This document shows positions 60,172 through 64,000 of a stretch of 64,000 bases of DNA, piece after piece. The first letter of the stretch is position 1. The number at the start of each line of letters is the position of its first letter. Source of the stretch: Fictibacillus nanhaiensis (GTDB lineage: Bacteria; Bacillota; Bacilli; Bacillales; Fictibacillaceae); contig NZ_JAMBOD010000001.1 of NCBI RefSeq assembly GCF_023715445.1, forward strand, positions 1,302,001 through 1,366,000, given 5' to 3'. The translations under genes were made by a program, and so were the position numbers. The notes beneath the pieces are model-generated. The model worked only from the letters and a program-made list of their open reading frames with translations, was not told where the DNA came from and made no database searches.

Positions 60172-61530
60172 CTACCGCCTTTCTAAGTACACTCGATAAT
60201 CTCTAGGTTCATCAGACCTTGTATCAGCTATCTTTTGTTTAGCTAGATCTATCGCTTCTGTTACCCTTTTTAATAGTGTCTTGGCAATTTTTGTACTCCT
60301 CGTGGCAGAAAGAATTTTTTCTCCTGTTTGAGTAACAGCGATAAAAGTATTTGAATCGAAGTCTGATTTTATTGGGATTAAAGTATGTATGGATTCATTA
60401 ACAGTAAGCATCACTTGAATGAAAGATGCATCTGTAAGAGTCGCCTGTAAAAATACACCAATAGTGATTGGTCGATTAGTAAATGGATCGACACTTGCCA
60501 CAACACTAACTTTTCCGAATGATTCTGTGCTGTGTATAACAGCTGCCTGATTCAAGTTATTCATTACCTGAAATCTTAATGTGTGATCAAGTCGGGTATA
60601 GCTTTGAGCAGGCTCCCGTTCAATGATAAAAGTATCCGTCCATTCAAAACCATGTGTTGATGAGAGTGTTTTTAGCGGGTATCTAGACGAAACGACTAAC
60701 CTATCTTCTTGTTGAGAAATCTTTAAATCCTCAAGGCTATTCACTTTCTTCACTTCCCGAGGATTAATGGAAATCAATGGCCGTGGAACCTTGGAATGTT
60801 CCTGCCGTAAAAGATTGGCTTCATACACGTTCTGTAACGTTACTTGATCCATTACATCATTCGGTATACCTTTTGATTGAAGCTCCCCATTATTAAGCAT
60901 GTAGATATTATCACAGTACAAGCTTGCAATATTTAAATCATGCAATATGGCGACCACTGTCAGTTCTCTTGATCGATTCCACATCTTTAATAGATCCATA
61001 AGCTTCATCTGATTGGACAAATCCAAGTGATTCGTAGGTTCGTCTAGCAATAATATCTCAGGCTCTTGTGCTAAAGCTTTCGCCAGGAACACTCGTTGAC
61101 GCTCACCGCCACTTAAATCCTGAATTCGATGAGAAGCAAACTGTTGAACATGTGTGAGTTCCATGGCTCTTTCGATCAACTCTGCATCATGTTTGTCTGA
61201 TTGTTTGAGCCATCCTTTGAAATATGGGTACCTGCCTAAACTTACGACTTCACGAACAGTAAATTCAAAGGAATGATTCCCATGCTGAGGCAAAACAGCA
61301 ACAGATCTTGCTAATTCCCTCGAAGAATAAGACCGGATATCACGATTTTTGATCAATACCGTTCCTTTTAAAGGCTTTAATGCCCCGCTAAGCATCTTCA
61401 TAAGTGTTGTTTTACCGCTTCCATTAGGACCGATGATTCCAGTAAATTGCCCTTTTTCAACTGAGAGTGAAATCTCTTTAAGTATGGTCTTCCCGTAATA
61501 CCCTCCAGATACTTGATCAACTTGAATCAT
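60172..61530 (-). CDS. btuD: Corrinoid ABC transporter ATPase fused to CbiZ-like domain
   Basis: This 452-residue protein has an N-terminal ABC ATPase (about 1-250: GPNGSGKTTLMKML, FEFTVREVVSLGRYPYF, LSGGERQRVFLAKAL, LLLDEPTNHLDLSN, LHDLN). A roughly 180-residue C-terminal domain (SSRYPLKTLSST ... TIGVFLQATLTDASFIQVMLTVNESI) resembles CbiZ, the amidohydrolase that converts cobinamide to cobyric acid. The ATPase class fits BtuCD-F. The fusion would couple import to remodelling; CbiZ assignment is by remembered pattern. Confidence 0.8.
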   Translation of the reverse strand: MIQVDQVSGGYYGKTILKEISLSVEKGQFTGIIGPNGSGKTTLMKMLSGALKPLKGTVLIKNRDIRSYSSRELARSVAVLPQHGNHSFEFTVREVVSLGRYPYFKGWLKQSDKHDAELIERAMELTHVQQFASHRIQDLSGGERQRVFLAKALAQEPEILLLDEPTNHLDLSNQMKLMDLLKMWNRSRELTVVAILHDLNIASLYCDNIYMLNNGELQSKGIPNDVMDQVTLQNVYEANLLRQEHSKVPRPLISINPREVKKVNSLEDLKISQQEDRLVVSSRYPLKTLSSTHGFEWTDTFIIEREPAQSYTRLDHTLRFQVMNNLNQAAVIHSTESFGKVSVVASVDPFTNRPITIGVFLQATLTDASFIQVMLTVNESIHTLIPIKSDFDSNTFIAVTQTGEKILSATRSTKIAKTLLKRVTEAIDLAKQKIADTRSDEPRDYRVYLERR

Positions 61531-62591
61531 GAACCCACCCTCTTTTTTCGATAAGAAATAAAAATGATGGCAAATACAGGACTGCCGATAATGGCTGTCA
61601 AAACCCCGATCGGCAGTTCTGTTGGGGAAATGATAGTTCGTGCTATCACATCAATCAAAACGAGAAAGATACCCCCTAGTACCATTGACAAAGGCAATAA
61701 ATGACGATGGTCAGTGCCCCAAAACCTTCTGGCTATATGTGGGATGACAAGTCCTACAAACCCAATCGTACCTGAAACTGCTACCGAAGATCCTGTCAGT
61801 ATGGAAGCAGCAAGCAGAATCCATGAAGTGTGTCCCTTTACATTAACCCCTGTAGTTCTAGCATCTTCCCTGCTGAATGACATCGCGTTCAGTTCCCGGC
61901 TGCTCATTATTAAAATGATAAATCCAATTACCAAGAATGGAGTGACAAGTTGTACATATGGCCATCCCCTCATTGAGACACTTCCTAATAGCCAGCCGAT
62001 GATCTGTCGGAGCTCTTCACCTGTCATCGCGATCAATAATGAAATAAGAGAACCTAGAAATGAACTTGCTAAAATTCCTGCGAGGATAATGGTCTCGATA
62101 GACATTTCCCGTTGAACAATTTGCGCTAGGGCAAGCACTCCTAATAATGCGATGAAACCGCCAATTACACTGACTACCGGTAATGTGAAATCTCCTAGGA
62201 ACGGTAGTTGGAAGCTAAAAAATAAAACGCAGACTGCCCCAAGCGCTGAACCGGAAGAAACCCCGAGTGTGTATGGATCAGCTAGAGGATTTTTTAAAAG
62301 TCCCTGAAACGCTGTACCTGCCAAAGCAAGAGAGCACCCGACCATTGCTGCTAAAAGCACTCTTGGAAAGCGAATCTGCATGACGATATTTACAGTTGCA
62401 ATGTCAATGCCATCGGGCAGCTTTGTATGAAAAATTTCAGAAAAAATGATTTGAAATACGTGAGAAAGGGGGATTGGCACACTGCCTGCCGATACCCCAA
62501 TTCCAATGGTAAACAATAAAATAAGAAAAACAGTCAAGTAAGACCAAAAGAATTTATTCGTTAAATACATCTGGATAGATTGCTTTGGCAA
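61527..62591 (-). CDS. btuC: Corrinoid ABC transporter permease
   Basis: This 354-residue FecCD/BtuC-family permease has about ten helices and the typical motifs RFPRVLLAAMVGCSLALAGTAFQGLLKNPLADPYTLGVSSGSALGA and GTIGFVGLVIPHIARRFWGTDHRHLLP (coupling region). It overlaps btuD by 4 bp and btuF by 38 bp, although a slightly later start (Met at 62570) is possible. It carries B12 or cobinamide across the membrane. Confidence 0.92.
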   Translation of the reverse strand: MPKQSIQMYLTNKFFWSYLTVFLILLFTIGIGVSAGSVPIPLSHVFQIIFSEIFHTKLPDGIDIATVNIVMQIRFPRVLLAAMVGCSLALAGTAFQGLLKNPLADPYTLGVSSGSALGAVCVLFFSFQLPFLGDFTLPVVSVIGGFIALLGVLALAQIVQREMSIETIILAGILASSFLGSLISLLIAMTGEELRQIIGWLLGSVSMRGWPYVQLVTPFLVIGFIILIMSSRELNAMSFSREDARTTGVNVKGHTSWILLAASILTGSSVAVSGTIGFVGLVIPHIARRFWGTDHRHLLPLSMVLGGIFLVLIDVIARTIISPTELPIGVLTAIIGSPVFAIIFISYRKKRVGS

Positions 62592-63516
62592 GTTCCTTCA
62601 CCCCTTCGATCAAGCGAGGACCCGGCCTTGTTACTTTATCTGAATGAACATCAAAAACTTGCTCATTTTTTACCGCAGGGACATCTTTCCATGCACTCCG
62701 TTTCATTACTTGGTCTTTTGTATTTTCAACATAATAGCCATAAGTTGTAATCACTACTTCTGGATTGTAGTTAACCGCTTCTTCTTCAGTCACTTTCACC
62801 CAGCCTTGCTGATCACCAGCTGCATTGGTTGCTTGAATAACGTTTAACATCTCGTCAATAAACGTTCCTTTTCCAGTCGTATAGATCTCAGGTTCTGGAG
62901 AAACCTCTACCCATACCTTTTTCTTATCTTTTACATTTTTTGCTTGATCTTTAATCTGTTTTAAGTCATCTTTCATTGACTGAATGATAGTTTGTCCTTC
63001 TTTTTTCGTACCTGTCGCCTTTGCTATCATTTCGATTGATCCATACGTGTCTTCAAAATTGGTTGCATCTTTTACAACAAGAACAGGTATCCCAGCATCT
63101 TTAATCTGTGATAACCCTGGTTTAGCACTTTCACCTCCTGATGCATGTGCAAGAACAAGGTCTGGCTTTAAACCTATAATCTTCTCAACATTAAACTCCA
63201 TGTCCCCGATTTTTTCTTTTTTTAGCGCGGCTTCAGGATAATTATCAAAATCAGAAACTCCTACGATTTCTTTTTCTAATCCAAGAGCAAAAGCAATTTC
63301 CGTATTACTCGGAACCAAAGATACGATACGTTTTGGTTTTTTTTCTATTGTTATTTTTTCACCTGTATCATCTTCTATCGAAACAGGAAATGCGCCGGTA
63401 TGTACTTTTGTGCTTTCAGCAGCCTTTTCTGTAGATCCTGTCTTTTCAGCAGAACATCCTGCTATTACACTAATGACGAGCATCAGCGTAAACCATAAAG
63501 ATATCAATCTTTTCAT
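62554..63516 (-). CDS. btuF: Corrinoid-binding lipoprotein
   Basis: This 320-residue protein has a lipoprotein signal MKRLISLWFTLMLVISVIAGC and a two-lobed periplasmic-binding fold of the BtuF/FhuD class: PKRIVSLVPSNTEIAFALGLEKEIVGVSDFDNYP, LKPDLVLAHASGG and the C-terminal DKVTRPGPRLIEGVKELAKAIYPD. ATG 63516 follows GGGAGAG; longer readings enter the riboswitch terminator. It is the first gene behind the cobalamin riboswitch. Confidence 0.93.
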   Translation of the reverse strand: MKRLISLWFTLMLVISVIAGCSAEKTGSTEKAAESTKVHTGAFPVSIEDDTGEKITIEKKPKRIVSLVPSNTEIAFALGLEKEIVGVSDFDNYPEAALKKEKIGDMEFNVEKIIGLKPDLVLAHASGGESAKPGLSQIKDAGIPVLVVKDATNFEDTYGSIEMIAKATGTKKEGQTIIQSMKDDLKQIKDQAKNVKDKKKVWVEVSPEPEIYTTGKGTFIDEMLNVIQATNAAGDQQGWVKVTEEEAVNYNPEVVITTYGYYVENTKDQVMKRSAWKDVPAVKNEQVFDVHSDKVTRPGPRLIEGVKELAKAIYPDVFNE

Positions 63517-63602
63517 CTTTTCATCTCTCCCGTATAATTTATCAGCTAAACAAATCGACCGGTACTTTCTAAATCCTGTTTGAAAGGGCGAACGTATTAA
63601 AA

Positions 63603-63628
63603 TAAAAAAAGCCCTCCCTTCGGAGAGC
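63603..63628 (-). terminator. Riboswitch-controlled attenuator of the corrinoid operon
   Basis: Minus strand GCTCTCC, 3-4-nt loop, GGAGGGC, TTTTTTTATTTT, between the riboswitch and btuF. It fits transcription attenuation by adenosylcobalamin. Confidence 0.85.
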
Positions 63629-63699
63629 AAAATACAATAAAATAAACAAAGTGTTAATGTTCACTTATTGCTTTCCCTTTTCCTCGAAGGTACGCACAA

Positions 63700-63872
63700 T
63701 CTATTAAGGCAGGTCTCCTGACTCTCGGGTCAAACAAGCTTAGCTCCCCTTCCCATTCTTAAACGAACAGTGGGCTATTGAACAGCTCTACCGATTACAG
63801 TGGCGGGACCGTGCTGGATTTTCACCAACTTCCCTTTTAACGCTTTATGCAAGGCATAAAACGACCTTAATT
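63700..63872 (-). promoter_or_regulatory. Adenosylcobalamin riboswitch
   Basis: The minus strand carries the conserved B12-box core GGGAAGTTGGTGAAAATCC then AGCACGGTCCCGCCACTGTAA, a variable arm and the closing GTCAGGAGACCTGC. It controls the btuF...cblS operon together with the attenuator at 63603-63628. Confidence 0.95.
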
Positions 63873-64000
63873 TCTTATTCAGCTAGTTTTAATTATACAA
63901 ATATCCACATAAAAGAAAAGCATATTCCAAAAAGCTCGTTGTAGTTAGAGGACTGACCTCTTGCTTTCACATAAAAAACACCTCCGAGTTATTAATAAAC

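Overview
The window looks like an ordinary chromosomal stretch from a low-GC, endospore-forming Firmicute of the Bacillaceae. The gene content resembles Fictibacillus or a close Bacillus relative, but the genus is inferred from memory of family composition, not from a search. Support for a spore former: a Tgl transglutaminase, a YhcN/YlaJ lipoprotein, a CotB-like coat protein, a Rap-type regulator, strong AGGAGG ribosome sites and frequent TTG/GTG starts.

Layout. 1-9.4 kb: LSm-like fragment, ZIP transporter, a multi-repeat CmpX-type membrane protein, Cu/Zn superoxide dismutase lipoprotein, peptidase E-like protein, MacB-type ABC exporter, RocB-like M20 peptidase. 9.4-20 kb: ECF sigma/anti-sigma pair, GNAT, coiled-coil M23 hydrolase, Tgl, two orphan peptide-type permeases, a flavoprotein, BrnQ. 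20-27 kb: YhcN-like lipoprotein, DedA, a GNAT/Nif3/GNAT operon, a thiamine-binding-like protein, YuaF-FloT, AlkD-like protein. 27-34 kb: a Phr-like peptide plus Rap-like protein sharing a duplicated promoter block, a PAS-STAS protein, and the hom-thrC-thrB threonine operon. 34-45 kb: GH18 lipoprotein, ComB-like phosphatase, AmpS-type aminopeptidase, a decayed GAF-STAS gene, an InhA-like M6 protease followed by a small lipoprotein resembling the protease's own N-terminal region, DinB, VOC, luciferase-like monooxygenase, a decayed EAL gene, and a sigma-B stress pair. 45-56 kb: UppP, M42 peptidase, coat protein, and an ssrA-smpB-rnr-esterase-secG block. 56-64 kb: a compact corrinoid uptake and salvage operon read leftward from an adenosylcobalamin riboswitch with its own terminator: btuF, btuC, btuD fused to a CbiZ-like domain, cobU, cobS, cobC, a second CobU-like gene, a PduO-type adenosyltransferase, cblT and cblS. 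It has uptake, adenosylation and lower-loop assembly but no corrin-ring synthesis genes here.

The least expected signals are: (1) a roughly 117-bp intergenic element with conserved hairpins, present twice 43 kb apart in opposite orientation; (2) the InhA-prodomain-like lipoprotein directly after inhA; (3) a Phr-like/Rap module whose two genes carry the same spaced promoter block; (4) a 28-aa hydrophobic peptide gene resembling TxpA/BsrG type I toxins; (5) a helically phased 21-bp repeat; (6) two CobU-like proteins that have lost complementary motifs; (7) two signalling genes caught in decay. No tRNA, rRNA, insertion sequence, prophage or CRISPR array was seen.
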